Source of the DNA: Roseibacillus sp.
Lineage (GTDB): Bacteria > Verrucomicrobiota > Verrucomicrobiia > Verrucomicrobiales > Akkermansiaceae
DNA length: 64,000 nucleotides
Assembly: GCA_028821775.1 (NCBI GenBank)
Contig: JAPKFB010000014.1
Coordinates: 1-64,000 of the forward strand
Direction of reading: 5' to 3'
Positions 1-9,652 of the stretch are shown here, one piece after another; positions within the stretch are counted from its first letter, which is position 1, and the number at the start of each line of letters is the position of its first letter. Under the pieces are notes generated by a model. The model made no database searches. It was not told where the DNA came from and was given only the letters and a program-made list of their open reading frames with translations. A program made the translations under genes and the position numbers.

Positions 1-3
1 AGC

Positions 4-17
4 GCAGCGACACCCCG
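4..17 (+). repeat. short REP-like motif, partial copy
   Basis: The 14-base string gcagcgacaccccg occurs here just downstream of the DUF1501 gene and again at 31479-31492. A third intergenic site (36093-36118) has the related gcggcgacaccccg. The copy is cut by the window edge, so its full extent is unknown. Confidence 0.35.
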
Positions 18-30
18 GGGGCTCAGGCGA

Positions 31-1449
31 TCAGGCGAGGATGGGCTTGATGATGTGGGCCTTCTCCACGCCGGTCAGGCGGACGTCGAGGCCTTGGTGT
101 TTGATGCTGAATCGGTCGTGATCGATTCCGAGATTGTGCAGGACGGTGGCATTCAAATCGCGAATGTGGACGGGGTCCTTGACGATATTGTAGCTGTAGT
201 CGTCGGTCTCGCCGTAGTCGCAGGGTTTGAATCCGCCGCCCGTCACCCAGGTTGAGAAACACCGCCCGTGGTGATCGCGACCGTGATTGTCCTTGGTGAG
301 CTTGCCCTGGCTGTAGATCGTGCGACCAAATTCGCCGCCAAAGATCACGATCGTGTCGTCGAGCATGCCTCGTTCTTCGAGATCCTTCACGAGAGCGGCG
401 GCCGGTTGATCGGTGCCATCGGTGTTTCTGCGAATCTCCTTGGGCAGGTTGCCGTGCTGATCCCATCCGCGGTGGAAGAGTTGCACGAAGCGCACTCCGC
501 GTTCCGCCATTCGGCGTGCGAGGATGCAGTTGGAGGCAAAGGATCCCTTCTTCTTCGACTGGGGTCCGTAATTCTCAAAGGTGCTTTCCGGTTCGTCGTC
601 GGTGCTCATCAGGTCTGGCACGGAGGCCTGCATGCGGAAGGCCATTTCGTATTGCGCAATGCGCGCCTGGATTTCCGGGTCGCCGGTTTGCTCGAAGCGT
701 TGGCCGTTGATGGCGGCCACCCCATCGAGCATGGAGCGCCGGATCTCGCGATCAATCCCGGGAGGATCGTTGAGGTAGAGGACCGGATCGTCTCCGCTTC
801 GGAACTGCACCCCTTGGTGTTTGGAAGGCAGGTAGCCGCTGCCCCAGAGACGGGAAAAGAGGGCCTGTCCCGGCTTGGCCCCGACCGAAATCATGATGAC
901 ATAGGCGGGGAGGTCTTCGCTCAGGCTCCCCAGGCCATAGGAGAGCCAAGAACCCATGCAGGGGCGCCCGAACTGCTGGGTGCCGGTGTTGATGTAAGTG
1001 ATGGCGGGGTCGTGATTGATCGCCTCGGTGTTCATCGACCGAATGATGGTGAGCTTGTCTGCGATCTTGGCGGTGTGGGGGAGGATGTCGGTGTTGACCC
1101 ACGTTTGACGTTCGCCCACTTTTTCGAAATTGAACATCGGAGCGACGCAGGGGAAGGACTTCTGTCCGCTCGTCATCCCGGTGATGCGTTGGCCTTGCCT
1201 GATCGAGTCGGGAAGCTCCTGGCCGTGGATTTTTCGGAGGGCCGGCTTGTAATCGAACATGTCGATGTGGCTCGGTCCGCCCGCCTGGAAGAGGTAGATG
1301 ACGCGTTTGGCCTTGGCTGTGAAGTGGGGCAGGCCCGGGATCGAAGCGGCGGCGTCCCGCTGCATGAGACTCGCAAAGGCGGCGGTGCCGAGGAGGGACT
1401 TGGAGGTGTCCAGGAATTTGCGTCGGGTGACGTGGTGGTCTGGATTCAT
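31..1449 (-). CDS. DUF1501 domain-containing protein, Tat-exported
   Basis: A 472-residue protein of the DUF1501 family (PF07394), which has the alkaline phosphatase/sulfatase-like fold but no proven reaction. A twin-arginine signal is visible (RR at residues 9-10, then [19 protein letters not shown]). The family block [20 protein letters not shown] lies at about 46-65, a conserved GRDHHGR near residue 390, and the typical C-terminal [20 protein letters not shown]. The length is usual for the family. The ATG overlaps the stop of the upstream PSD1 gene by four bases (ATGA), so it is probably translated by coupling as the last gene of a DUF1501-PSD1-DUF1501 operon. Family assignment is secure; the substrate is unknown. 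Confidence 0.93.
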   Translation of the reverse strand: MNPDHHVTRRKFLDTSKSLLGTAAFASLMQRDAAASIPGLPHFTAKAKRVIYLFQAGGPSHIDMFDYKPALRKIHGQELPDSIRQGQRITGMTSGQKSFPCVAPMFNFEKVGERQTWVNTDILPHTAKIADKLTIIRSMNTEAINHDPAITYINTGTQQFGRPCMGSWLSYGLGSLSEDLPAYVIMISVGAKPGQALFSRLWGSGYLPSKHQGVQFRSGDDPVLYLNDPPGIDREIRRSMLDGVAAINGQRFEQTGDPEIQARIAQYEMAFRMQASVPDLMSTDDEPESTFENYGPQSKKKGSFASNCILARRMAERGVRFVQLFHRGWDQHGNLPKEIRRNTDGTDQPAAALVKDLEERGMLDDTIVIFGGEFGRTIYSQGKLTKDNHGRDHHGRCFSTWVTGGGFKPCDYGETDDYSYNIVKDPVHIRDLNATVLHNLGIDHDRFSIKHQGLDVRLTGVEKAHIIKPILA

Positions 1450-4400
1450 TCGCGGGTGAGGGATTCGTCGAGGTTCAAGATCATGTTGGCCACGATCGAC
1501 ATGGCCGCGTGTTCGGCCGCCGGGAGAGAGGGATCGGTTTTCGTCTCACCGACCAGCAGGAGCTTTTTGGCGAGGTCCGGGGTGGTCAGGTATTTCCTGA
1601 AGGCCTGCTCGTAAACTTTGCTCATGGTCTCTTTCTCAAGCGAGCTGGGCTTGCGGGCGGTCACGAGTTCGAAGATGTAAGCCTCGCGACCCTCCGCGTT
1701 GGCTCCGCCATCCTTCATGGCCCGCTGGGCGAGCATGCGGGCCGCTTCCACGAACTGGGTGTCGTTGAGGGTGACCAGCGCCTGCAAGGGGGTGTTAGTG
1801 CGGGGGCGTTTCATGATGCAAATCTCGCGCGTGGGAGCGTCGAAGATTTGCATGTTGGGAGCAGGGGCGCTCCGTTTCCAATAGGTGTAAATGCTGCGGC
1901 GATAGAGCTTGTCCCCATTGTCTTGTTTGAACTTGGGGTTCCCGCCAAGCCCCACCTGGGCCCAGAGTCCGGGCGGTTGATAGGGTTTCACTCCGGGGCC
2001 GCCCATCATCGGGTTGAGCAAGCCGGAGAGCGCGAGGGCACTGTCGCGGATGAATTCTCCCTGCAGGCGAAATCGCGGCGCCCGCGCAAGGAGGTGGTTC
2101 TCGGGATCCTTGGCGGTCAGTTCCGGTCGCCGACGCGAACTTTGCTGGTAGGTTTGCGAGCTGACGATTTGTCGGATCAATCGTTTCACGTCCCAACCGT
2201 GCTCGCGAAAGTCGACCGCCAACCAGTCCAGGAGCTCGGGATGAGTGGGGTAGGATCCCTGGGCCCCGAAGTCACCCGGGGTGGCCACTAGTCCGGTGCC
2301 AAAAAAGGGCTGCCAGATCGTGTTGACCACCACGCGAGCGGTGAGGGGATGGTCGTCGGAGAAGAGCCATTTGGCGAGGGTGAGCCGATTTTGCGGCGCC
2401 TTCCCATCGATGGCGGGAAGGACGGAGGGCGTGCCGGGCGGAATCACTTCTTCCTTCTTCGGGGCGTCGTAGGCCCCGCGATTGAGGATGTAGGTTTTTC
2501 GCATCTTGTTGGGCGGGTTGTCGCCCATGATCATGCTGGTGGTCTTCTTGCTGTTGCTGAGTTCGCTTTTCTGGCGCTGCAGGTCAGCACGGGTGGCCAC
2601 GAGTTTCTGATAAGTGCTGTCCCCAGTGGCGAGAAAGTGCTCCACGAGAGCGGCCTCCTGATCTCTGGTGCGCTTGTCCGACGGGGTGGCGAGGATTCCC
2701 TTGATGGGGTCGTCACCCAGGCGCTGGACCTCGGCTGCAGAGAGTGCCCTGTTGTAGATGCGGAGTTCATCGACTTCGCCGTTGTAGTTCCCGCCTTTCG
2801 AGCGACTGCCGATCTTGAAGGGTGTATTGGTGGCAATGGTGTCCCTGAGGGAGTCCTGCTCGACCTTGTTGCCCGCCAGTTTTCCGTCGATGTAGATCTT
2901 TATACCGGCCGCCTTCGACGATCCGTCGTAGATCACCGCCACGTGCTGCCACTTGTTCTCGGCGAGCTGCTGGGCAGACACGACCTTGAGGGCGTTGCCG
3001 GGCCAGGTGTTGATGATGTGAGTTCCTACCTGGCGGTTCTGCAGCCAGAGGTCATAACCACGGTAACTGCTACCCTCGTCCATCCGAGCGAAGACCGAAC
3101 CGTTTCCATTAGCGGGCACCTTGAGCCAGGCCGCGAAGGTGAAGGGTTGTTTCCTCCTGCGTTCAGGCCAGGAGCCGAATGTGAAGGAGCTTCCGCCGTC
3201 GAACTTCAGAGCGGTTTGTCCCTTGCGACTCGTGTTCTGGAGCTTGCCGTTGAGCTTGCCTGTTCCACCACCCACGCTGGCCTCCACGTTGTCTCCGTCC
3301 TTTTCGTCGAGGGGGAAATAGTGCCTCAGGCCCGGGGGAGCCGGGAGGGTGCCTCCAGCCGACTTCTCTGCCTTCGCGAGCCATTGCTCGAATTGAGGAC
3401 GGACGGCACTCCGGCGAGCTTCAATGTCCTTGTTACGGGCCTCGATCTTCTTGCTCAGGGCGGCCAGTTTTTCGGCCTGCTCCCTGGGCGGAACATTGAT
3501 GGTCGGCGCCTGGTTGCCGCTCCGGCTCTGCATCCCGGGGTCGGTGTGATTGTTGAAGTAGGCAAAGAACCGGTAGTACTCGCGCTGGCTGATGGGATCG
3601 TACTTGTGATCGTGGCATTGCGCGCACTCCATGGTGAGCCCCATGAAGACATTGGCGGTGGTGCGGACCCGGTCGACGACGTACTCGACCCGCAGTTCCT
3701 CCGCGATGGCTCCGCCTTCGTCCGAAGTGGCGTGATTACGGTTGAAGCCGGAGGCGATTTTTTGGGCGATGGTGGCCTCGGGCAGGAGATCGCCGCCGAG
3801 TTGTTCGATGCCAAACTCGTTGAACGGTTTGTTCTCATTGTAGGCGCGGACGACCCAGTCGCGCCAGGCCCACATGTCGCGCGGGCCATCGGCGTGCATC
3901 ACACTGGTGTCGCCATAACGGGCGGCATCGAGCCAGAGGAGGGCCATGCGCTCGCCGAATTGCGGACTGGCGAGATAGCGATCGATGACTGTGTTGGCAT
4001 CGAAGCTCGCGTCGTCGACCTTGAAGCTGGCGAGATCGGCGAGGGTGGGAGGGAGTCCGGTCAGGTCGAAGGAAAGGCGCCGAGCGAGGGTGCGCGGGTC
4101 AGCTGGGGGTGAGAACTTGAGCCCCTGGTCCTGATGCCCCTGCGCAATCAAGTAATCGATGGGGTCTTGCCCGGCGGGAATGGCAGGCTTGCGGGGCGGT
4201 TCAAAGGCCCAGTGCTTGTTCCACTGGGCGCCCTGCACGATCCACTTCCTGATCAGCTCCTTCTCTTCCTTGTTGAGATGTTTGTTCGACTTCGGTGGTG
4301 GCATGACCTCCTCCGAGTCCTCGGTGTTCAGTCGAAACCAAGTCTCGCTCTCCTCCAGATTGCCGGGCGTGAAGGCGGGGTAACTGTCGCGTTCCTGGAA

Positions 4401-4601
4401 AGCGCTCTCCTTGAGATCGAGGCGGAGCTTGCCCTTGCGGTTTTCTTTATCCGGTCCGTGACAGGCGAAGCAGTTCTCCGAAAGAATGGGGCGAATGTCG
4501 CGGCTGAAGTCAACTTCGGCGGCAGGATCGGCAAAAGCGCTGGTCGCCGGAATGAGCAGGATGATTCCCGCGAAGCGCAGGATTGGGGAAGAGGTGGACA
4601 T
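1446..4601 (-). CDS. PSD1/planctomycete cytochrome c domain protein with LamG domain
   Basis: A 1051-residue exported protein. A signal peptide ends near residue 24 (SAFA). A PSCyt1-type segment carries CFACH (C44, C47, H48). The DUF1549 (PSCyt2) region includes a second haem-type motif, [11 protein letters not shown], near residue 325. A LamG/concanavalin-like domain (about 410-635, with [10 protein letters not shown] and [16 protein letters not shown]) is inserted before the C-terminal DUF1553 (PSD1) region. The family is typical of Planctomycetes and Verrucomicrobia and nearly always partners DUF1501 proteins. The LamG insertion suggests carbohydrate binding (inference). It lies 21 bases after the upstream DUF1501 and overlaps the downstream one by ATGA, so the three are one operon. 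Its biochemical role is unproven. Confidence 0.93.
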   Translation of the reverse strand: MSTSSPILRFAGIILLIPATSAFADPAAEVDFSRDIRPILSENCFACHGPDKENRKGKLRLDLKESAFQERDSYPAFTPGNLEESETWFRLNTEDSEEVMPPPKSNKHLNKEEKELIRKWIVQGAQWNKHWAFEPPRKPAIPAGQDPIDYLIAQGHQDQGLKFSPPADPRTLARRLSFDLTGLPPTLADLASFKVDDASFDANTVIDRYLASPQFGERMALLWLDAARYGDTSVMHADGPRDMWAWRDWVVRAYNENKPFNEFGIEQLGGDLLPEATIAQKIASGFNRNHATSDEGGAIAEELRVEYVVDRVRTTANVFMGLTMECAQCHDHKYDPISQREYYRFFAYFNNHTDPGMQSRSGNQAPTINVPPREQAEKLAALSKKIEARNKDIEARRSAVRPQFEQWLAKAEKSAGGTLPAPPGLRHYFPLDEKDGDNVEASVGGGTGKLNGKLQNTSRKGQTALKFDGGSSFTFGSWPERRRKQPFTFAAWLKVPANGNGSVFARMDEGSSYRGYDLWLQNRQVGTHIINTWPGNALKVVSAQQLAENKWQHVAVIYDGSSKAAGIKIYIDGKLAGNKVEQDSLRDTIATNTPFKIGSRSKGGNYNGEVDELRIYNRALSAAEVQRLGDDPIKGILATPSDKRTRDQEAALVEHFLATGDSTYQKLVATRADLQRQKSELSNSKKTTSMIMGDNPPNKMRKTYILNRGAYDAPKKEEVIPPGTPSVLPAIDGKAPQNRLTLAKWLFSDDHPLTARVVVNTIWQPFFGTGLVATPGDFGAQGSYPTHPELLDWLAVDFREHGWDVKRLIRQIVSSQTYQQSSRRRPELTAKDPENHLLARAPRFRLQGEFIRDSALALSGLLNPMMGGPGVKPYQPPGLWAQVGLGGNPKFKQDNGDKLYRRSIYTYWKRSAPAPNMQIFDAPTREICIMKRPRTNTPLQALVTLNDTQFVEAARMLAQRAMKDGGANAEGREAYIFELVTARKPSSLEKETMSKVYEQAFRKYLTTPDLAKKLLLVGETKTDPSLPAAEHAAMSIVANMILNLDESLTRE

Positions 4602-4622
4602 GAACTCTGGAGCAGATACGGC

Positions 4623-6089
4623 CTACGCGATGATATCCTTCACGACATGTCCGTGAACATCGGTGAGGCGATAGTCGCGGCCCGAGTAGCGATAGGTGAG
4701 CTTCTCGTGGTCGAGTCCCATCAGGTGCAGGATGGTGGCGTGCATGTCGTGGACGTGGACCCGGTTGTCAACCGCGGTGAGTCCGAATTCATCCGTGGAC
4801 CCGTAGCTCATGCCGCCTTTCACCCCTCCGCCCGCCATCCAGACGGTGTAGCCGTAGTGGTCGTGATCGCGGCCCTTCTTGCCTTCGGAAGTGGGAGCGC
4901 GTCCGAATTCGCCCCCCCAAACGACGAGGGTCTCCTCGAAGAGTCCCCGCGACTTCAGGTCCTTGATGAGAGCGGCGATTCCCTGGTCGCAGGCATTTGC
5001 GAGGGCGCGGTGTCCGCCCGGGATGTCGCCGTGACCAGTGTCCCACGCGATGTCGTATCCGCTGATGGAGTGGGAAAGCTGCACGCAGCGAACCCCTCGT
5101 TCGACCAGGCGCCGGGCGATGAGGCAGCCCTTGGCGTATTCGGTATCGCCGTAGAGCTTGCGGGTGGCGTCGGTCTCCTTGGTGATGTCGAACACGTCGG
5201 GCACGGAGAACTGCATGCGGAAGGCCATCTCCATCGCTTCGATGCCAGCTTCCAGGCCGCGATCCCGCTCCCGGCGTTCGAGGTGGATCTTGTTGAGCTT
5301 GGTGAGGAGGTCGGCTTGCTTGCGTTGCTCGGCACGCGAGAGATGGGGATTCTTGAGATCGCGCATCACCGCATCCGGAGTCATCTGCTGAATGTTGACA
5401 TAAGATCCTGCGTAAGCGCCGGGCAGAAACGAGTTACCCCAGTTGGCGAGTTTGCCGCGGGGTTGGGCCCGAGGCGACATCGCGACAAAGCCGGGAAGGT
5501 CATCGTTCTCGGATCCCAGCCCGTAGAGCAACCAGGCACCCATGCTGGGACGATTTGGTTGCAGCGCGCCGACATTGGTCATCATCATGGCCCCGGCGTG
5601 CTCCGGGATGTCGGTGTGCATGGAATGGATGAAGCAAATGTCATCCACGCATTCACCGACGCGGGGAAAGAGATCGCTCACCCACTTGCCACACTGGCCA
5701 TATTGTTTGAAGGGGAAGTAAGAGGGGGCCAGTCCGCCCTTGGTGTTTCGCAACGATTTGCGATCGGCGATCTCGGGACGCTGGCCTTCGTATTTTTTGA
5801 GCGCGGGTTTGTAATCGAAGGTGTCGACCTGCGAGGGACCACCCGGCATGAAGAGCTGGATGACATGTTTGGCCTTGGGCGCGAAGTGGGGAACCTTGGG
5901 TGCGAGCGGGGAGGGATCGGCCGCTTTGGCCACCGTGCCCGCCAATCCGCTTTGCTGGAGCAGGCCGGCCAGTCCCAGGGTGCCAAAGCCGGCTCCCATC
6001 TTGCGGAGGACTTCGCGGCGGGAGAACTGACCATTCTGCATTGCGGCCATGGCGCGCCGATATTCGGCTTCGTGTTCGAGGAATTTCAT
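4623..6089 (-). CDS. DUF1501 domain-containing protein, Tat-exported
   Basis: A 488-residue DUF1501 protein and first gene of the three-gene minus-strand operon. It has an N-terminal cytoplasmic extension of about 20 residues before the Tat motif (SRREVLRKMGAGFGTLGLAG, RR at 24-25). The family block AKHVIQLFMPGGPSQVDTFDYKP follows at about residue 75, then GGEFGRAP and GRDHDHYGYTVWMAGGGVKGG, and it ends in [11 protein letters not shown]. It belongs to the longer subfamily with the copies at 31, 10973 and 42012. Two different DUF1501 proteins flank one PSD1 protein here, so they may have distinct substrates or form a heteromer (inference). Confidence 0.93.
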   Translation of the reverse strand: MKFLEHEAEYRRAMAAMQNGQFSRREVLRKMGAGFGTLGLAGLLQQSGLAGTVAKAADPSPLAPKVPHFAPKAKHVIQLFMPGGPSQVDTFDYKPALKKYEGQRPEIADRKSLRNTKGGLAPSYFPFKQYGQCGKWVSDLFPRVGECVDDICFIHSMHTDIPEHAGAMMMTNVGALQPNRPSMGAWLLYGLGSENDDLPGFVAMSPRAQPRGKLANWGNSFLPGAYAGSYVNIQQMTPDAVMRDLKNPHLSRAEQRKQADLLTKLNKIHLERRERDRGLEAGIEAMEMAFRMQFSVPDVFDITKETDATRKLYGDTEYAKGCLIARRLVERGVRCVQLSHSISGYDIAWDTGHGDIPGGHRALANACDQGIAALIKDLKSRGLFEETLVVWGGEFGRAPTSEGKKGRDHDHYGYTVWMAGGGVKGGMSYGSTDEFGLTAVDNRVHVHDMHATILHLMGLDHEKLTYRYSGRDYRLTDVHGHVVKDIIA

Positions 6090-6215
6090 CTTGGAGCTCC
6101 CGGCTGGTGGGTTTGCACCGGGCCACGGTGACTACGGGCCGGATGCCGGGTTTCTTTACCTGCCCAAAGCATATCCGCTGGCCAGGGGGGAGGACAAGGC
6201 GGAGAATATCACCCG

Positions 6216-6347
6216 ATGCGCGTAGTGATCCTCCTGTTTTTCGGTGTTTTCGCTGCTTTTGCTCACATTGCGGCCGCTGCAGAGCGACCGTCCATCATCA
6301 ACTTCATTCTGGCCGATGATTTGGGCTGGGCCGAACTGGGCTGCTAG
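6216..6347 (+). pseudogene. N-terminal stub of an arylsulfatase
   Basis: A 43-codon reading frame reads as a signal peptide (MRVVILLFFGVFAAFAHIAAAA) followed by ERPSIINFILADDLGWAELGC and a TAG stop. The RPxIxxILADDLGxxELGC segment is the hallmark start of type I sulfatases, containing the DD metal ligands. A complete sulfatase would be about 450-500 residues and needs the CxPSR formylglycine motif, which is absent. The stub ends inside a perfect inverted repeat (6343-6372) and the VOC gene starts 50 bases later, so the rest of the gene was lost or replaced. Probably not functional. Confidence 0.7.
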
Positions 6348-6372
6348 ACTGATTGCCGGTAACCAGTCTAGC
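6343..6372. repeat. CTAG-containing inverted repeat at the sulfatase break
   Basis: gctagactg (6343-6351) and cagtctagc (6364-6372) form a perfect 9-bp inverted repeat around a 12-base loop. The left arm contains the stop codon of the sulfatase stub. There is no following T-run, so it is not an obvious intrinsic terminator. It may mark a recombination junction or a mini-element end. Confidence 0.55.
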
Positions 6373-6397
6373 ATTCGCCCTCTTCCCTTCGCTCACG

Positions 6398-6835
6398 ATG
6401 TCCGCTCCGAAACTCACTCCCTTCCACCTCGCGATCCCGGTCGTCGATCTGCCCTCCTCCCGGCAATTTTATGGCGAGCTCCTCGGTTGCCCGGAAGGTC
6501 GCAGCGCGGAGCAGTGGGTCGACTTCAATCTCTTCGGTCACCAGGTGGTCTGCCACGTCCAGGAGAAGGCGGGAGAAGAGAAGATCGTGGGTTCAAATCC
6601 AGTCGATGGTCATGAAGTTCCCATTCCGCATTTCGGGGTGGTGTTGGAGATGGAGGTCTGGAAGGAGTTGGCCGAAAAACTGAAGAGCGCTGGAGTGAAT
6701 TTCGTGATTGAGCCCTACCTCCGCTTTGAAGGGGAACCCGGGGAACAGGGCACCATGTTCCTGCTCGATCCGAGTGGGAATGCCGTCGAGTTCAAAGCCT
6801 TCAGGAATATCCAGGCGGAGCTCTTTGCGAAGTGA
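6398..6835 (+). CDS. VOC family (glyoxalase/dioxygenase-fold) protein
   Basis: A 145-residue single-domain vicinal-oxygen-chelate protein with two beta-alpha-beta-beta-beta modules. The first is TPFHLAIPVVDLPSSRQFYGELLGC, with His near residue 9 as a candidate metal ligand. The second is PIPHFGVVLEMEVWKELAEKL. The C-terminal FLLDPSGNAVEFKAF supplies the usual terminal Glu ligand. These proteins bind a divalent metal and act as lyases, dioxygenases or resistance proteins; the substrate cannot be read here. I used the ATG at 6398, since the longer frame starts with a TTG inside the inverted repeat. It is a single gene followed directly by dispersed-repeat copy A. Confidence 0.88.
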   Translation: MSAPKLTPFHLAIPVVDLPSSRQFYGELLGCPEGRSAEQWVDFNLFGHQVVCHVQEKAGEEKIVGSNPVDGHEVPIPHFGVVLEMEVWKELAEKLKSAGVNFVIEPYLRFEGEPGEQGTMFLLDPSGNAVEFKAFRNIQAELFAK

Positions 6836-6840
6836 ACGAG

Positions 6841-6966
6841 GAGCTCCGGGAGCGATCAGGTTTCAGGGCATCTCGAAAACTCCCGGAATCAGGCTGAGAG
6901 CATGTCTAGGATGCTGCGGCCTCTCCGGGGGGCGGGGACTCATCTTGTCCTTGCGGCATGCTGCTA
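6841..6966 (+). repeat. dispersed CTAG-ended repeat, copy A (5'-truncated)
   Basis: This aligns with 39674-39833 and 57132-57290 but lacks their first 35 or so bases. Shared landmarks in order are a ccgggag..gatca hairpin arm, ggcatctcgaaaactcccgg, aatcaggctgagagcatgtc, a C-rich/G-rich hairpin, and a 3' end tgctag. It starts 5 bases after the VOC stop, and its terminal CTAG supplies the stop codon of the minus-strand PSD1 gene at 6964. Confidence 0.75.
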
Positions 6967-9318
6967 GTCCGCTTGCATGAACTCATGCGTAGCCAGGAGC
7001 ACCTGCGCATACTGTCGCCAGTGCTTGTTCTGGTCGCCTTCCTGTCCCACGAACGCGAAGCCCGCTGATAATTCCCCAGCGAGAGGGGGGCGTTGGAAGA
7101 GCAGGGCGTAGGCGAAGACGATGCGGGCTTCGTCCTCGGGTGCTTCGGCCTGCAGGCGCTTCGCGAGTCCCTCCGCCCGGGCCAACATGAAGGGGCTGTT
7201 GAGAATGAAGAGATACTGCTGCGGGACGGTGCTCTCGGTGCGGGCCGGGCTGGTGGAACGCGGAGAGGGGAAGTCGAAGTTGCGGAGAAATTCTTCGGAG
7301 TCCGAGCGGTCGAAGTTGCGGCTCAATTTTCCATAGATCGTGCGCCGCTTGCTCTGGAGGACGTGCTCGTCTGGCGAACCGCCGACGGTGGGATCGAGTT
7401 CGCCGCTGACCGCCAACAAGCTGTCGCGCCAGGCTTCCACATCGAGGCGCCGCGGATTCATGCGCCACAGGAAATTGTTGTCCCCGTCCTTGGTGAAGGC
7501 GTCCGCGTTGTAGTCGCTGCTCATTTGCCAGGTGGCGGAGAGCATGATGGCACGATGCAGTTTTTTCATCGACCAGCCATCTTCGACAAAGGTCGCTGCG
7601 AGCCAATCGAGGAGGCCCGGGTGGGTTGGCTTCTGGCCGATCACTCCGAAGTTGCTCGGGGAGCGCACGAGGGCTTTCCCGAAGTGCTGGAGCCAGATGC
7701 GATTCACCATCACGCGGGCGGTCAGGGGATTCTTGGGGTCCGCAACCGCATCCGCAAGTTGCCGGCGTCCGGAGCCTTCCTTGAAGTGGGGACGGTCAGC
7801 GCCGGCGAGAATCTGGAGGAACTTACGGGGGGCGAGCGCTCCCTTTTTGCGAAGGTCGCCGCGGATGGCGATGTGCATGTCGGCACTCCCGGAGTCGCCC
7901 AGGCCGTGCGCGGTGGGCGGCTTGGGAGGGAGGGCTTTCTTGAGTTGATCGAGATTCGTGCGCAGAGCGGCGAGGCGTTCCCTGGGTGCGCCCTCGATCT
8001 TCTTTTCGATCTCCTTGCGGTCGATCTGAAGATCTTTCGCGGACTGATCGAGGAACTCCCTGATGACCTTGTCCTGGGCCTTGATGGCGGCTTGCACGGA
8101 GTTGAAGACCTCCTGTTGACTCGGAGAAGCGAGTTCGATGTTGGTGGGCCTCGAGTTTCGGAAGATGCCGGCGATGGAGTAGTAGTCAGCCGCCGTGATG
8201 GGATCGAACTTGTGATCGTGGCAGCGTGCGCAGGCGGCAGTCAGGGCCAGAAAGGCGCGCGAGAAGGTGTCCACCCGATCACTCAGAGTCTCTGCTTCAG
8301 CCTGGGCCTTGGATTCCGGGTCGCCGCCGTCCGAGGTGTAGGTGGGACCCACTGCAAAGAAGCCGGTGCCGAGTCGGTTTTCGGATGAGGGGTTGAGGTC
8401 GCCGGCAATTTGATCCTTCACGAATTGGTCATAGGGCAGATCGCGGTTGAAGGCGCGGACCACCCAGTCGCGATAGCGCCACGCGTTGGGAAGGGGGGCG
8501 TTGTCCTGGGAGGCGCCCATGCCATCGCTGTAGCGGGCGACATCGAGCCAGTGCCGTCCCCAACGTTCGCCGTAGTGGGGTGAAGCAAGCAGGTGATCGA
8601 GAACCTTCGCGAAGGCTTCGGGGTGTTCGTCCTGCACGAAGGTTGCCACTTCCTGATGAGTTGGCGGCAGTCCGATCAGGGTGAAGTAAGCCCGTCGGAT
8701 GAGGGTGCGCTTGTCGGCGGCGGGGGCCGGAGAGAGTCCCATCGTCTTCAATCGGTTGAGGACGAAGTGATCGATTGGCCGCTGGGCCCAGTCTCCCTCG
8801 CTGATGGGAGGGTGCGGTTTCTGAACGGGTCTAAAGGCCCAGTGTTCGCGCCGGAACTTGTCCCAGTCGTAGGAAGGCCCCTGTTCTGCAAGCTGGGCAC
8901 CATCGTCGGGCATGGGAGCTCCCATCCTGATCCATTCCGCAAGGTGATCGATGACGAAGGGTTGCAACTTTTTTTTGGGCGGCATTTCCAAGTCCTCGAC
9001 TTGATAACGAACCGCCTTGAGGAGGAGGCTCTCGTCCGGTTTTCCCGGGACGATGATCACGCCGCTCTCGCTGCCTTTCAGGATCCCTGCCTTGCTGTCG
9101 AGATAGAGTCCTGCCTTGAGCTTCCGGGATTTCTGGGAGTGGCACTTGTAGCAATGCTCCGCGAGAACGGGGCGCACATGGGCTTCAAAGTAGTTGAGGC
9201 CCTCGGCGTGGTCCTGCCCCAGCGCGAGACCGGAAAGCGCAAGCAGCAACCCAAGGCTGGTCTGGCGAAGGAGGGAGTGGGGAGCTGGGATGGTCATCGA
9301 AAATCGTGTCCTCACCAT
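6964..9318 (-). CDS. PSCyt1/DUF1549/DUF1553 (PSD1) domain protein
   Basis: A 784-residue exported protein. The signal peptide (LLRQTSLGLLLALSGLALG) fits a start at the second ATG (9297) as well as the first (9318). The PSCyt1 domain has CYKCH (C56, C59, H60) and the typical MPPKKKL block. DUF1549 follows with RRAYFTLIGLPPTHQEV, the ERWGRHWLDVARYSD block and a second CARCHDHKFDPI. A charged helical linker leads into the C-terminal DUF1553 region. Unlike the other copies it has no adjacent DUF1501 gene; upstream is a broken DUF1080 gene. Its stop lies inside the CTAG end of repeat copy A. A c-type-cytochrome electron-transfer role is predicted, not shown. Confidence 0.92.
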   Translation of the reverse strand: MVRTRFSMTIPAPHSLLRQTSLGLLLALSGLALGQDHAEGLNYFEAHVRPVLAEHCYKCHSQKSRKLKAGLYLDSKAGILKGSESGVIIVPGKPDESLLLKAVRYQVEDLEMPPKKKLQPFVIDHLAEWIRMGAPMPDDGAQLAEQGPSYDWDKFRREHWAFRPVQKPHPPISEGDWAQRPIDHFVLNRLKTMGLSPAPAADKRTLIRRAYFTLIGLPPTHQEVATFVQDEHPEAFAKVLDHLLASPHYGERWGRHWLDVARYSDGMGASQDNAPLPNAWRYRDWVVRAFNRDLPYDQFVKDQIAGDLNPSSENRLGTGFFAVGPTYTSDGGDPESKAQAEAETLSDRVDTFSRAFLALTAACARCHDHKFDPITAADYYSIAGIFRNSRPTNIELASPSQQEVFNSVQAAIKAQDKVIREFLDQSAKDLQIDRKEIEKKIEGAPRERLAALRTNLDQLKKALPPKPPTAHGLGDSGSADMHIAIRGDLRKKGALAPRKFLQILAGADRPHFKEGSGRRQLADAVADPKNPLTARVMVNRIWLQHFGKALVRSPSNFGVIGQKPTHPGLLDWLAATFVEDGWSMKKLHRAIMLSATWQMSSDYNADAFTKDGDNNFLWRMNPRRLDVEAWRDSLLAVSGELDPTVGGSPDEHVLQSKRRTIYGKLSRNFDRSDSEEFLRNFDFPSPRSTSPARTESTVPQQYLFILNSPFMLARAEGLAKRLQAEAPEDEARIVFAYALLFQRPPLAGELSAGFAFVGQEGDQNKHWRQYAQVLLATHEFMQAD

Positions 9319-9386
9319 GACCTAGATCTCATCCCGCTTCTATCCCATCAAGGGGTGGCGCGAGCTGCGAGGGCGAGGGAGAACTG

Positions 9387-9606
9387 TTACTTGAGGGACA
9401 GGGGTTTCAGCGTGAGCGCGCGATAGAAGATCTCTGCGTCCTCAGCCTGGAGGAGAATACGGCCCTCGCTGGGGAAGACCTGCGAGCTCCACCTTTCCAA
9501 TAAGCCGGGAGCAGTCCCGAAGAGTGATCTCGAACTAAAAGAGTTCGGGATCCTCTGCTGCAAGGACAAAGGGAGCCAAGAAAAGAAAGCGGAGTGCGGG
9601 TCTCAT
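9387..9606 (-). pseudogene. collapsed DUF1080 (3-keto-disaccharide hydrolase-like) gene
   Basis: The start at 9606 gives a clear signal peptide (MRPALRFLFLAPFVLAAEDP) that stops after 23 residues (TAG at 9535-9537). Further on, in another frame, is a C-terminal piece, SEGRILLQAEDAEIFYRALTLKPL. It matches the end of DUF1080 / glycoside hydrolase 16-like domains, where 'G.I.LQ...E.FFRN..LKPL' is the usual pattern. About 150-200 central residues are missing. Both ends are in the right order and strand, so this looks like one gene with a large internal deletion. It sits directly upstream of the solitary PSD1 gene, which often accompanies DUF1080 proteins in PVC bacteria. Confidence 0.6.
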
Positions 9607-9652
9607 CCTGGAGAGGATACCGCGAGGGAGGAGCTCTTTGTAACCTCCGGGT

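Noticed and set aside
2349..6131. Long plus-strand open frames (587 and 665 codons) opposite the PSD1 and DUF1501 genes
   Set aside because: They are antisense to genes with full domain matches. In such GC-rich DNA the opposite frame stays open, and their translations show no domain or signal pattern.
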